Assembly: GCA_011321895.1 (NCBI GenBank) | Contig: DROK01000133.1 | Location: 1 to 19,884, forward strand | DNA: 19,884 nt | Reading direction: 5' to 3' | From: Thermodesulfatator atlanticus | GTDB taxonomy: Bacteria > Desulfobacterota > Thermodesulfobacteria > Thermodesulfobacteriales > Thermodesulfatatoraceae | In this document: in pieces, positions 8,098 to 14,949 of the stretch | How the letters are laid out: every line of letters starts with the position of its first letter | Numbering within the stretch: position 1 is the first letter of the stretch | Notes under the pieces: model-generated | The model's input: the letters and a program-made list of their open reading frames with translations, nothing else | Told to the model about the DNA's origin: nothing | The model's database searches: none | Made by a program: the position numbers and the translations under genes

Positions 8098-8460
8098 ATG
8101 GAACCGGAAAAGCTTGAACACTTCCGCAAACTCCTCTTGGAAAAGAGGGAGCGTCTCATCCGGGAAGCCCTGAAAACCGTGGGAGACCTGGTAGATAACC
8201 CGGAAAGACTGCCTGACCCCACGGACCAGGCCTCCTTTGAAAGTGACCGTGGCTTTGAGCTGCGCATTCGTGACCGGGAACGCAAATTGATCAAAAAGAT
8301 CGACCGGGCCCTAAGACGTATAGAAGAGGGCTCTTACGGGATCTGTGAAGCCTGTGGCGAGGATATCGACGAGAAGAGGCTGGAGGCCCGGCCTGAGGCC
8401 AGCCTCTGTATCCATTGTAAACGTGAGCAGGAACGGCTTGAAAAACTGCGTGGTGATTGA
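8098..8460 (+). CDS. dksA: DksA/TraR-family RNA polymerase secondary-channel regulator
   Basis: This is a 120-residue DksA homologue, which binds in the RNA polymerase secondary channel and, with (p)ppGpp, retunes initiation at rRNA and amino-acid promoters. The N-terminal coiled coil (about 1-75) has the tip motif DPTDQA (D40, D43, A45), equivalent to the DxxDxA of E. coli DksA that is needed for activity. The zinc finger is a classical C4 type: CEAC (C83, C86) and CIHC (C104, C107). E. coli DksA is 151 residues; the deficit is mostly at the N-terminus, as in many short DksA proteins. The ribosome binding site is TTAGGAGG at 5 nt. Its TGA shares one base with the ATG of the GH57 gene. Confidence 0.9.
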   Translation: MEPEKLEHFRKLLLEKRERLIREALKTVGDLVDNPERLPDPTDQASFESDRGFELRIRDRERKLIKKIDRALRRIEEGSYGICEACGEDIDEKRLEARPEASLCIHCKREQERLEKLRGD

Positions 8461-10592
8461 TGGAAAAACTGCATCTTGCCTTCCTCTGGCACATGCACCA
8501 GCCCTTCTATTACGACTGGCCGAAGGGCTGGCTGGCCTTACCCTGGGTAAGACTCCACGCTGTAAAAGCCTATTACGATTTACCGGCGCTACTTTCTCGT
8601 TTCCCCGGGGCCAAAAGCAACTTTAACCTGGTCCCCAGCCTCCTCAAACAGCTTCGTTTTTACGAGGAAGGAGGCACGGACTTTTTCCTGGAGTTGTCCA
8701 GCAAACCGGCCCGTGAATTAGCGCCAGAAGACAAGGAATTTATCCTGGGATATTTTTTTAGCTGTCACTGGGACACCATGGTCCACCCTTACCCCCGTTT
8801 CAGTGAGCTGCTGCGCAAGCGGGGGACTGAAGGCAAGATCGACCTTGAGAAGGTGCGCGAGCGTTTTAGTACGCAAGATTTCCTGGACCTCCAGGTCTGG
8901 TTTAACCTTACCTGGGTGGGCTTTGCCCACGAAGACGAACCTTTAATCAAAGAACTCAAAAGCAAAGGGAGGGATTTTACCGAGGAAGAAAAAGGGGCCC
9001 TCCTTGAGCTTCACCGCAAGATTATCAAGGAGATCATCCCCCTTTACCGTAAGCTGGCAGAGGCGGGCCAGATTGAAATCTCCGCCTCCCCTTTTTACCA
9101 CCCCATCTTGCCCCTCCTTATTGATACGGATCTGGCCCGGCGTAATCTACCCCAGGCCCCTCTTCCCCCGCGCTTTCACCATCCCGAAGACGCCCTCTAC
9201 CAGTTGAAAGAAGGGCGAGCCTTTCACCAAAAGACCCTGGGGCTTAACCCGCAGGGGCTCTGGCCTTCGGAAGGCTCCGTTTGCCCGGAACTGATCCCCT
9301 TGGCCACCGAGGCGGGTTTTGGTTGGCTGGCCACCGACGAAGAGATCCTTTATCGTTCCTTGGGCCGGGCCGGGCCGGAGGTCCTTCTAAAGCCCTACTG
9401 GGCCACCCATGAAGGGGCCCAAATAGCGGCGGTCTTCAGACACCACGAACTCTCTGACCGGATAGGTTTTGTCTACCGGCAGCTCCCCGCCCAGGAAGCC
9501 GTGGCCAACCTCTTAGAGACCGCCAAGAATCTGGGTCGTGCCTCAGGGCTCAAAAACCCCTTCCTCGTCTTGATTCTGGACGGGGAAAACCCCTGGGAAT
9601 ATTACCTCGACGGGGGCAAAGACTTTCTGAGGATCCTTTTTGAAAGGATCGCGGAAGATCCGGAAATCAACCCCGTAACCATCGGCGAATTCCTGAAAGC
9701 CTACCCCCCATCTGAGACCATCACCGAGCTTTACACTGGCTCCTGGATTAACGCCAACTTCGATATCTGGATCGGCCATGAAGAAGAGAACCGGGCCTGG
9801 GAGGTGCTAAACCGGTGCCGATCCATGGTGGACAGACTGGAAGACCTTCCCGAGGAGGCGCGTCACGCTCTCATGGCAGCCGAGGGCAGTGACTGGTTCT
9901 GGTGGTACGGAGAGCATTTCTCAAGCATCTTTGACCTGGAATTTGACCGCCTCTTCCGCGGCCATCTCCAGGCCTTTTTCCGGGCCTTGGGGCGAGAACC
10001 CTTGATCGATCTTTTGGAACCCATAAGACGGCCCAGACCCATTGAGCCGGAAGAAATTCCCACCGCTTTCATTTCTCCGGTAATAGACGGCAATGAGACT
10101 TTTTTCTTTGAATGGATTGGAGCCGGCAAATACAGCCCCCTTTCCCTGGGGGAGGCCATGTACCTGGGCGAAAGCCTTATCACGGCCCTTTATTTCGGTT
10201 TCGACCTCAAAAATTTCTACCTCCGCCTTGATTTTAAGAAGAAGATCCTGGAACATCTTTCTGAGAAAACGACCATCAAGGTCACCCTGGCCGGGGCCAA
10301 ACACCAGGCGGTAGTGGAGTTCAGGTTGAAGGCCAAAGATATTCAGCGAACCTTAAAATTACGCAAAGGTCCTTACCGCCTGTACGGGACCCAGGCCGGC
10401 CGCATTGCCTTTGAAAAAATACTAGAGCTTGCCCTGCCCTTTGAAAATCTCGGATTTGTAGTAGGAGAACAGGTAAATTTTTATTTGGAAATTTTCGAAA
10501 ATGGTATCATAAGGGAGCGCATTCCCAGGAGTGGAAACCTGGTATTCACCGTACCAGACGAAAACTTTGAGGAAGTGATGTGGCAGGTATGA
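8460..10592 (+). CDS. Glycoside hydrolase family 57 protein (alpha-glucan acting)
   Basis: This is a 710-residue cytosolic GH57 enzyme with no signal peptide or transmembrane segment. GH57 enzymes are retaining alpha-glucan hydrolases, branching enzymes and transferases. The first conserved region is HMHQP (11-15). GLWPSEGSV (E271) and LILDGENPWE (D374) are the likely positions of the nucleophile and acid/base by family alignment from memory. SWINANFDIWIGHEEENRAWE near 428-448 is a late conserved block. After about residue 540 comes a region of predicted beta structure that I cannot name. Which activity it has (amylase, amylopullulanase-like, transferase) is not decided by the sequence. The ATG at 8460 overlaps the dksA stop; the TTG one codon earlier is less likely. 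A GalT-like gene follows after 10 nt, suggesting a role in storage glucan turnover. Confidence 0.85.
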   Translation: MEKLHLAFLWHMHQPFYYDWPKGWLALPWVRLHAVKAYYDLPALLSRFPGAKSNFNLVPSLLKQLRFYEEGGTDFFLELSSKPARELAPEDKEFILGYFFSCHWDTMVHPYPRFSELLRKRGTEGKIDLEKVRERFSTQDFLDLQVWFNLTWVGFAHEDEPLIKELKSKGRDFTEEEKGALLELHRKIIKEIIPLYRKLAEAGQIEISASPFYHPILPLLIDTDLARRNLPQAPLPPRFHHPEDALYQLKEGRAFHQKTLGLNPQGLWPSEGSVCPELIPLATEAGFGWLATDEEILYRSLGRAGPEVLLKPYWATHEGAQIAAVFRHHELSDRIGFVYRQLPAQEAVANLLETAKNLGRASGLKNPFLVLILDGENPWEYYLDGGKDFLRILFERIAEDPEINPVTIGEFLKAYPPSETITELYTGSWINANFDIWIGHEEENRAWEVLNRCRSMVDRLEDLPEEARHALMAAEGSDWFWWYGEHFSSIFDLEFDRLFRGHLQAFFRALGREPLIDLLEPIRRPRPIEPEEIPTAFISPVIDGNETFFFEWIGAGKYSPLSLGEAMYLGESLITALYFGFDLKNFYLRLDFKKKILEHLSEKTTIKVTLAGAKHQAVVEFRLKAKDIQRTLKLRKGPYRLYGTQAGRIAFEKILELALPFENLGFVVGEQVNFYLEIFENGIIRERIPRSGNLVFTVPDENFEEVMWQV

Positions 10593-10602
10593 AGGAGGCC
10601 TT

Positions 10603-11631
10603 ATGCCGGAGTTAAGAAGGGACCCCATCGTGGGCCGGTGGGTTATCATCGCCAAAGAACGGGGGAAACGTCCCCACGACTTTGTGGTTCCAGAAGAAAA
10701 GGTTAAAGGGGGGTTCTGTCCCCTGTGTCCCGGGCACGAGTATACCACCCCGCCGGAGGTCCTGGCTTACGGGCGACCCCCGGGGGCTCCGCCCAATAGC
10801 CCGGGCTGGACCCTGCGGGTGGTGCCCAACAAATTCCCCGCCCTGCGCATTGAAGGGGAGCTCTGGAAAGAGGGTGAGGGGATTTATGACAAAATGAACG
10901 GCATAGGGGCCCACGAGGTCATCATTGAGACCCCTAACCACCACGAAACCCTGGCTGATATGCCTTTGGACCGGCTGGTTCAGGTTTTCTGGGCCTACCG
11001 GGACCGGATGGTAGACCTTTCCCGGGATTCTCGTTTCCGCTACGTGATTATCTTCAAAAATCAGGGACGGGCGGCGGGGGCTTCGCTTGAGCATTCCCAC
11101 TCCCAGCTCATCGCCCTCCCCATCGTGCCTCTGCTGGTCTCCCAGGAACTTAAAGGCTCAAAGCTTTACTACGACTACAAGGAACGGTGCATCTTCTGCG
11201 ACATTATCCGCCAGGAACTGCAAACCGGGACCAGGGTGGTCTGCGAAAACCACGAATTTGTAGCCATTTGCGCCTTTGCCCCCAGACAGCCCTTTGAGAT
11301 GTGGGTCATCCCCAAAAGACACCATTCCGATTACCGCTCCATTGACGACGCCCAGTTTCAGGCCCTGGCGGAGATCTTTTCCGAAATCCTGAAACGCCTG
11401 CAGAGCGCTATCCCGCGCTGTCCCTATAATTTTGTCCTGCACACCGCCCCGCTAAGGGAACCCTACCTTGAACATTACCACTGGCATTTCGAGATCTTGC
11501 CCAAACTCACCCAGATCGCCGGGTTTGAATGGGGCACAGGTTTCTACATCACCCCTACCACCCCCGAAGACGCGGCTCACTTCTTGCGCGAAATAAAATT
11601 AGGTGAAGGAGGCCACAATGGCGGAGAATAA
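10603..11631 (+). CDS. galT: Galactose-1-phosphate uridylyltransferase family protein
   Basis: This is a 342-residue HIT-superfamily nucleotidyltransferase. RRDPIVGRWVIIAKERGKRPHDF opens the protein, followed by a zinc site CPLC (C39, C42), VVPNKFPAL and the active-site LEHSHSQLIA, in which H166 is the expected nucleophilic His and H164 a zinc ligand. The C-terminal half contains CIFCDI, FEMWVIPKRHHSDY and LEHYHWHFEILPKLTQIAGFEWGTG. GalT exchanges UMP between UDP-glucose and galactose 1-phosphate. Related thermophile proteins can instead act on ADP-glucose or other sugar phosphates, and neither galK nor galM is nearby, so the sugar is uncertain. The upstream GH57 gene suggests glucan-derived sugar phosphates. 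The ribosome binding site is AAGGAGG at 5 nt. Its 3' end overlaps the response regulator by 14 nt. Confidence 0.85.
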   Translation: MPELRRDPIVGRWVIIAKERGKRPHDFVVPEEKVKGGFCPLCPGHEYTTPPEVLAYGRPPGAPPNSPGWTLRVVPNKFPALRIEGELWKEGEGIYDKMNGIGAHEVIIETPNHHETLADMPLDRLVQVFWAYRDRMVDLSRDSRFRYVIIFKNQGRAAGASLEHSHSQLIALPIVPLLVSQELKGSKLYYDYKERCIFCDIIRQELQTGTRVVCENHEFVAICAFAPRQPFEMWVIPKRHHSDYRSIDDAQFQALAEIFSEILKRLQSAIPRCPYNFVLHTAPLREPYLEHYHWHFEILPKLTQIAGFEWGTGFYITPTTPEDAAHFLREIKLGEGGHNGGE

Positions 11632-11992
11632 ACCCAAGATCCTTATCGTAGACGACGAAGAAAGCATCCATCTGCTTTACCGGGAAGAACTGGCTGAAGA
11701 AGGCTACGATGTGATCTCGGCTATGAGTGGGCCTGAAGCCCTGGAATTGGTGGAAAAGGAAGCCCCGGATCTGGTGGTGCTCGATATAAATATGCCGGGG
11801 ATGAACGGTCTGGAAGTCCTGCGCACGATCAAAGAAAAACACCCCCATCTTCCCGTTATCCTGTGTTCGGCCTACCCGGAATTCAAACAGGACCTGAGTT
11901 CCTGGGCCTCGGACGATTACATCGTAAAATCCTTCGACCTTACGGAACTGAAAGAATCTATCAAAAGAAACCTGGCCAAAAAGAAAACCTAG
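11618..11992 (+). CDS. Single-domain response regulator (receiver only)
   Basis: This is a 124-residue stand-alone receiver domain. The acidic pocket is D12-D13 in ILIVDDEES, the phospho-accepting Asp is D56 in VVLDINMPGMNG, the switch Ser is S84 in ILCSAY, and the conserved Lys is K104 in YIVKSF. All phosphorylation residues are present and there is no output domain. The ATG at 11618 is chosen over a GTG at 11603 because GGAGG stands 5 nt before it, inside the end of the GalT-like gene. No histidine kinase is in the window. The nearest possible partner is the receiver-less sigma-54 activator 1 kb away on the other strand. The stop codon overlaps the epimerase stop in a shared CTAG. Confidence 0.85.
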   Translation: MAENKPKILIVDDEESIHLLYREELAEEGYDVISAMSGPEALELVEKEAPDLVVLDINMPGMNGLEVLRTIKEKHPHLPVILCSAYPEFKQDLSSWASDDYIVKSFDLTELKESIKRNLAKKKT

Positions 11993-12957
11993 GAAAGCAG
12001 GCCCTGGTACCAGCCAATGGTGCGCTTAAGCCCTTCTGCTAGGGGAATAAGTTCCTTCAAGCCCAGGATTTCTCTGGCCCTGGTGGTGTCTGCCAGGGAG
12101 TGGCGTACGTCTCCGGCCCGCGGCGGGGCGTAAAGGGGGCCGGAGTTTGTCCCGATAATGCGGGTGATTACCTGGTAGAGCTGGTTTATGGAGACCGCCT
12201 GCCCGCTAGCGATGTTTATCACCTGCCCTACGGCCCTCCGGTCCGCCTGGCAGGCCAAAAGGTTGGCCCTTACCACGTCTTCCACGTAAATAAAATCCCT
12301 GGTCTGTTCCCCGTCTCCAAAGATGGTAACCGGCTCTCCTTTAAGGAGGGCGGTAATGAATTTGGGGATCACCGCGGCGTATTGGGATTGCGGATCCTGT
12401 CTCGGGCCATAGACGTTGAAATAGCGCAGGACCACCGTCTCTAGCCCGTAAAGGGAGGGGAAGATCTGGCAATAATATTCACCGGCCAGTTTGGCTACGG
12501 CGTAAGGGGAAAGGGGCTGCGGCCGGTCGGTTTCTTTCTTGGGGGTTGGCTTCTCCTCACCGGTATCACCGTAAGCCGAAGAAGAACCCGCGTACACCAG
12601 CCGCCTGACCCCGGCCTTAGCCGCGGCGCGCAACAAGGTCAACGTGCCGGTGGCGTTCACCCGGTGATATTCCTCAGGGTCTTCCACCGAGGCCGGCACC
12701 GAACCAAGGGCCGCCTGGTGTAACACGTAATCCGCCCCTTTACAGGCCTCATAGGCGGTTTCAAAGTCACAGATGTCTCCTTCGATAAAGGTGAGACGTT
12801 TTTTAGCCCCGGCAAGCGTCTCTAGAAAGGCCAGGTTCTCGTAGCGACCGTTTACCAGATTGTCCAGCACCCGGACCTTCTCTCCCTGGCGCACCAAAAA
12901 CTCCGCCAGATTGGAACCAATAAAACCCGCTCCACCGGTAATGAGATAAACCGCCAT
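11989..12957 (-). CDS. NAD-dependent sugar epimerase, WbpP/GalE-like
   Basis: This is a 322-residue extended short-chain dehydrogenase. The NAD-binding TGGAGFIG is at 7-14, the catalytic Ser/Thr region is GSSSAYGD (125-131), and the Tyr-Lys pair lies in YAVAKLAGEYY (Y152, K156). QAALGSVPASVEDP, LRYFNVYGPRQDP, YAAVIPKF and FGDGEQTRDFIYVEDVVRANL closely resemble WbpP, the UDP-N-acetylglucosamine 4-epimerase of O-antigen synthesis, more than E. coli GalE. Either UDP-GlcNAc or UDP-glucose could be the substrate. The start ATG follows CAGGAGTCTTTT. It lies 20 bp downstream of the sigma-54 activator and is probably co-transcribed with it. No glycosyltransferase cluster surrounds it. Confidence 0.85.
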   Translation of the reverse strand: MAVYLITGGAGFIGSNLAEFLVRQGEKVRVLDNLVNGRYENLAFLETLAGAKKRLTFIEGDICDFETAYEACKGADYVLHQAALGSVPASVEDPEEYHRVNATGTLTLLRAAAKAGVRRLVYAGSSSAYGDTGEEKPTPKKETDRPQPLSPYAVAKLAGEYYCQIFPSLYGLETVVLRYFNVYGPRQDPQSQYAAVIPKFITALLKGEPVTIFGDGEQTRDFIYVEDVVRANLLACQADRRAVGQVINIASGQAVSINQLYQVITRIIGTNSGPLYAPPRAGDVRHSLADTTRAREILGLKELIPLAEGLKRTIGWYQGLLS

Positions 12958-12977
12958 AAAAGACTCCTGAAAAAGAC

Positions 12978-14021
12978 CTAAAGACCCATCTCTTCAAATT
13001 CTCGGATTTTATAGAGGAGAGCTTTATAGGAAATGCCAAGCAGGTTGGCGGCCTGTCTTTTATTCCCTTCCGTCTGTCTCAAGACGATATCGATGATCCT
13101 CTTCTCCACCAGCGCCACCACCCTTTTCTTGACCTCTTTTAGGGCCACCTGCCCCTGTTCCGCCCGGGCCAGTTCAAGGGCGATTTTATGGGCGGTTTCG
13201 TCTTCCACGGTGACAGGAGGGGTCTGGGGTTTTAACGCACGCTGAAAACTACGAATCTCCCGCTCGACTTCTTCAAAATCACCGAGGACCACCAGGCGTT
13301 TAATATAATTTTCTAGCTCCCGGACGTTGCCTGGCCAGTGATATTGCATAAAGAGGTCAAGCAGATAGCGAGGGAGCTCAAAATCCGGCACGTTATATTT
13401 ATTCCGGTAAAGCTTAACAAAATAATCGCAGAGTAACGGAATATCTTCCTTGCGTTCCCTAAGCGGCGGGACGTGGACCTTGATCACGTTTAAGCGGTAG
13501 TATAGGTCCTGCCGGAACTTTCCTTCTTCCACTTCTTTTTCAAGGTCATGGTTGGTGGCAGAGATTACCCAGACGTCTACTTTGATCTCCCGCTGGCCCC
13601 CCAGCCGGCAAAATTCCTGGTCCTGCAGGACTTGAAGGAGCTTGGACTGAAGGGAATGGGGCAGGTCCCCTATTTCGTCAAGGAAGATCACGCCCCCGTT
13701 AGCCAGTTCGAACTTTCCCGGTTTGGCCCGTTCCGCCCCGGTAAAGGCCCCCCGTTCGTAGCCAAAGAGCTCGCTTTCGAGCAGGTCTCCCGGGATAGCC
13801 GCGCAATTTACCTTAACAAAGGGCCCCCGGGCCCGGTGGGAACAGGCATAAAGGGTCCGGGCCACAACCTCCTTGCCTACCCCGCTTTCTCCATATATAA
13901 CAACGCTTAAGTCGGTATCAGCGACTTGGAGGATGAGATCTTTGATACGACGGATAGCCGCACTCTGGCCTACGATGTTCTTTAGTGGACCTTCCTGGTT
14001 TTCTTGGGAGATAAAAGCCAC
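12978..14021 (-). CDS. Sigma-54-dependent activator without sensory domain (AAA+ and Fis-type HTH)
   Basis: This is an enhancer-binding protein of about 347 residues consisting only of an AAA+ motor and a DNA-binding domain. It has Walker A GESGVGKE, the sigma-54-contacting GAFTGA, Walker B GGVIFLDEIGD, FRQDLYYRLNV with the arginine-finger region, and YHWPGNVRELENYIKR. The C-terminal helix-turn-helix is GNKRQAANLLGISYKALLYKIREF. Fewer than 20 residues precede the AAA+ domain, so the receiver, GAF or PAS module of typical NtrC-like proteins is missing, as in PspF. The frame opens at TTG 14039, just after an in-frame TAG. I prefer GTG 14021 because the likely transcription start lies only about 8 nt before the TTG. 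Targets are unknown. The epimerase gene follows 20 bp downstream. Confidence 0.88.
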   Translation of the reverse strand: MAFISQENQEGPLKNIVGQSAAIRRIKDLILQVADTDLSVVIYGESGVGKEVVARTLYACSHRARGPFVKVNCAAIPGDLLESELFGYERGAFTGAERAKPGKFELANGGVIFLDEIGDLPHSLQSKLLQVLQDQEFCRLGGQREIKVDVWVISATNHDLEKEVEEGKFRQDLYYRLNVIKVHVPPLRERKEDIPLLCDYFVKLYRNKYNVPDFELPRYLLDLFMQYHWPGNVRELENYIKRLVVLGDFEEVEREIRSFQRALKPQTPPVTVEDETAHKIALELARAEQGQVALKEVKKRVVALVEKRIIDIVLRQTEGNKRQAANLLGISYKALLYKIREFEEMGL

Positions 14022-14053
14022 GCCCCAGATACCCGTCAAGAAATTTGGCTATC

Positions 14054-14083
14054 ATTATACAGAGACATTCATCTATTCGGCAA
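14054..14083 (-). promoter_or_regulatory. Sigma-70-type promoter for the sigma-54 activator gene
   Basis: Read on the minus strand, TTGCCG (14083-14078) is followed after 18 bp by a perfect TATAAT (14059-14054). The predicted start is near 14047, only about 8 nt before the TTG at 14039 and about 26 nt before the GTG at 14021, which favours the GTG as the translation start. The element fills the 72-bp gap before the divergent nucleoside phosphorylase gene, so expression of the two may interfere. Confidence 0.55.
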
Positions 14084-14093
14084 GGTGAGGAAG

Positions 14094-14945
14094 ATGACAA
14101 ACCAGAATTTTTCAGCGGAGGAATACCGGCAAAAAATAGAAAAAGCCAAAGACTTTCTGAAAGAAAGGGTCAAAGAAGTCCCCAGGATCATGATGATCCT
14201 GGGCACCGGGCTTTCCGGGGTGGCGGAAGAGATGGAAAAAGAGCTCGTGATCCCTTACGAAGAGATCCCCCATTTCCCGCAGGCCACGGTGGAAAGCCAC
14301 CAGGGGAGGCTCTTGGTAGGGCAGCTAGCCGGAAAGAGGATCGCGGCCTTTCAGGGGCGCTTCCATTATTACGAAGGTTATTCCACCAGGGAAGTCACCT
14401 TTCCGGTAAGGGTGATGGCCCTTTTGGGGACCAGGCTGCTCATCATTTCCAACGCCGCCGGCGGCCTCAACCTCTCCTACCAGCCAGGGGACATCATGCT
14501 CATCGCCGACCACATCAACCTCATTCCGGAAAACCCTTTACGCGGGCCAAACATCGAGGACTGGGGCCCAAGGTTTCCGGATCTTTCAGAGGCTTACAGC
14601 CGGCGGTGGCGCAGGCTGTTAAAAGAGGTTTCAGGCGACATTTCCTATCTGCGGGAGGGGGTTTACGTAGCCGTGCCCGGGCCGAGTCTTGAGACCCCGG
14701 CGGAGACCCGGTTTTTGAGGCTGATCGGGGCCGACGCCGTGGGCATGTCCACCGTCCCGGAAGTAATCGTGGCCAAGCACGCGGGGCTTGAGGTCCTGGG
14801 TCTGTCGGTGATTGCCAACGTAAACGACCCGGATAATTTTAAGCCCATCCTCCTTGAAGAAATCATCGCCCACGCCCAGAAGGCCGGGGGAAGGCTTTTG
14901 GCGTTGATTAAAAAATTCCTGGAACACCTGCCAGAGGATTGGTAG
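14094..14945 (+). CDS. Purine nucleoside phosphorylase, trimeric (6-oxopurine) class
   Basis: This is a 283-residue phosphorylase that splits purine nucleosides with phosphate into base and (deoxy)ribose 1-phosphate for salvage. Phosphate-site elements are GTGLSGVA, VESHQGRLL and FHYYEGYS (H91-region). The ribose and base sites are SNAAGGLN, AVPGPSLETPAETR (E200), GADAVGMSTVPEVIVAKHAGL (M219) and LSVIANVND. Asn242 aligns with N243 of the human enzyme, which selects 6-oxopurines; methylthioadenosine phosphorylases have Asp-type replacements there, so inosine/guanosine phosphorylase is preferred. The ATG at 14094 is chosen because GGTGAGG precedes it; longer in-frame starts would run into the divergent activator gene. 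RNase G begins 4 nt after the stop. Confidence 0.88.
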   Translation: MTNQNFSAEEYRQKIEKAKDFLKERVKEVPRIMMILGTGLSGVAEEMEKELVIPYEEIPHFPQATVESHQGRLLVGQLAGKRIAAFQGRFHYYEGYSTREVTFPVRVMALLGTRLLIISNAAGGLNLSYQPGDIMLIADHINLIPENPLRGPNIEDWGPRFPDLSEAYSRRWRRLLKEVSGDISYLREGVYVAVPGPSLETPAETRFLRLIGADAVGMSTVPEVIVAKHAGLEVLGLSVIANVNDPDNFKPILLEEIIAHAQKAGGRLLALIKKFLEHLPEDW

Positions 14946-14949
14946 CCCC

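Noticed and set aside
14004..14093. 30-residue N-terminal extension of the purine nucleoside phosphorylase
   Set aside because: It overlaps the divergent activator gene and its promoter; GGTGAGG precedes the ATG at 14094.
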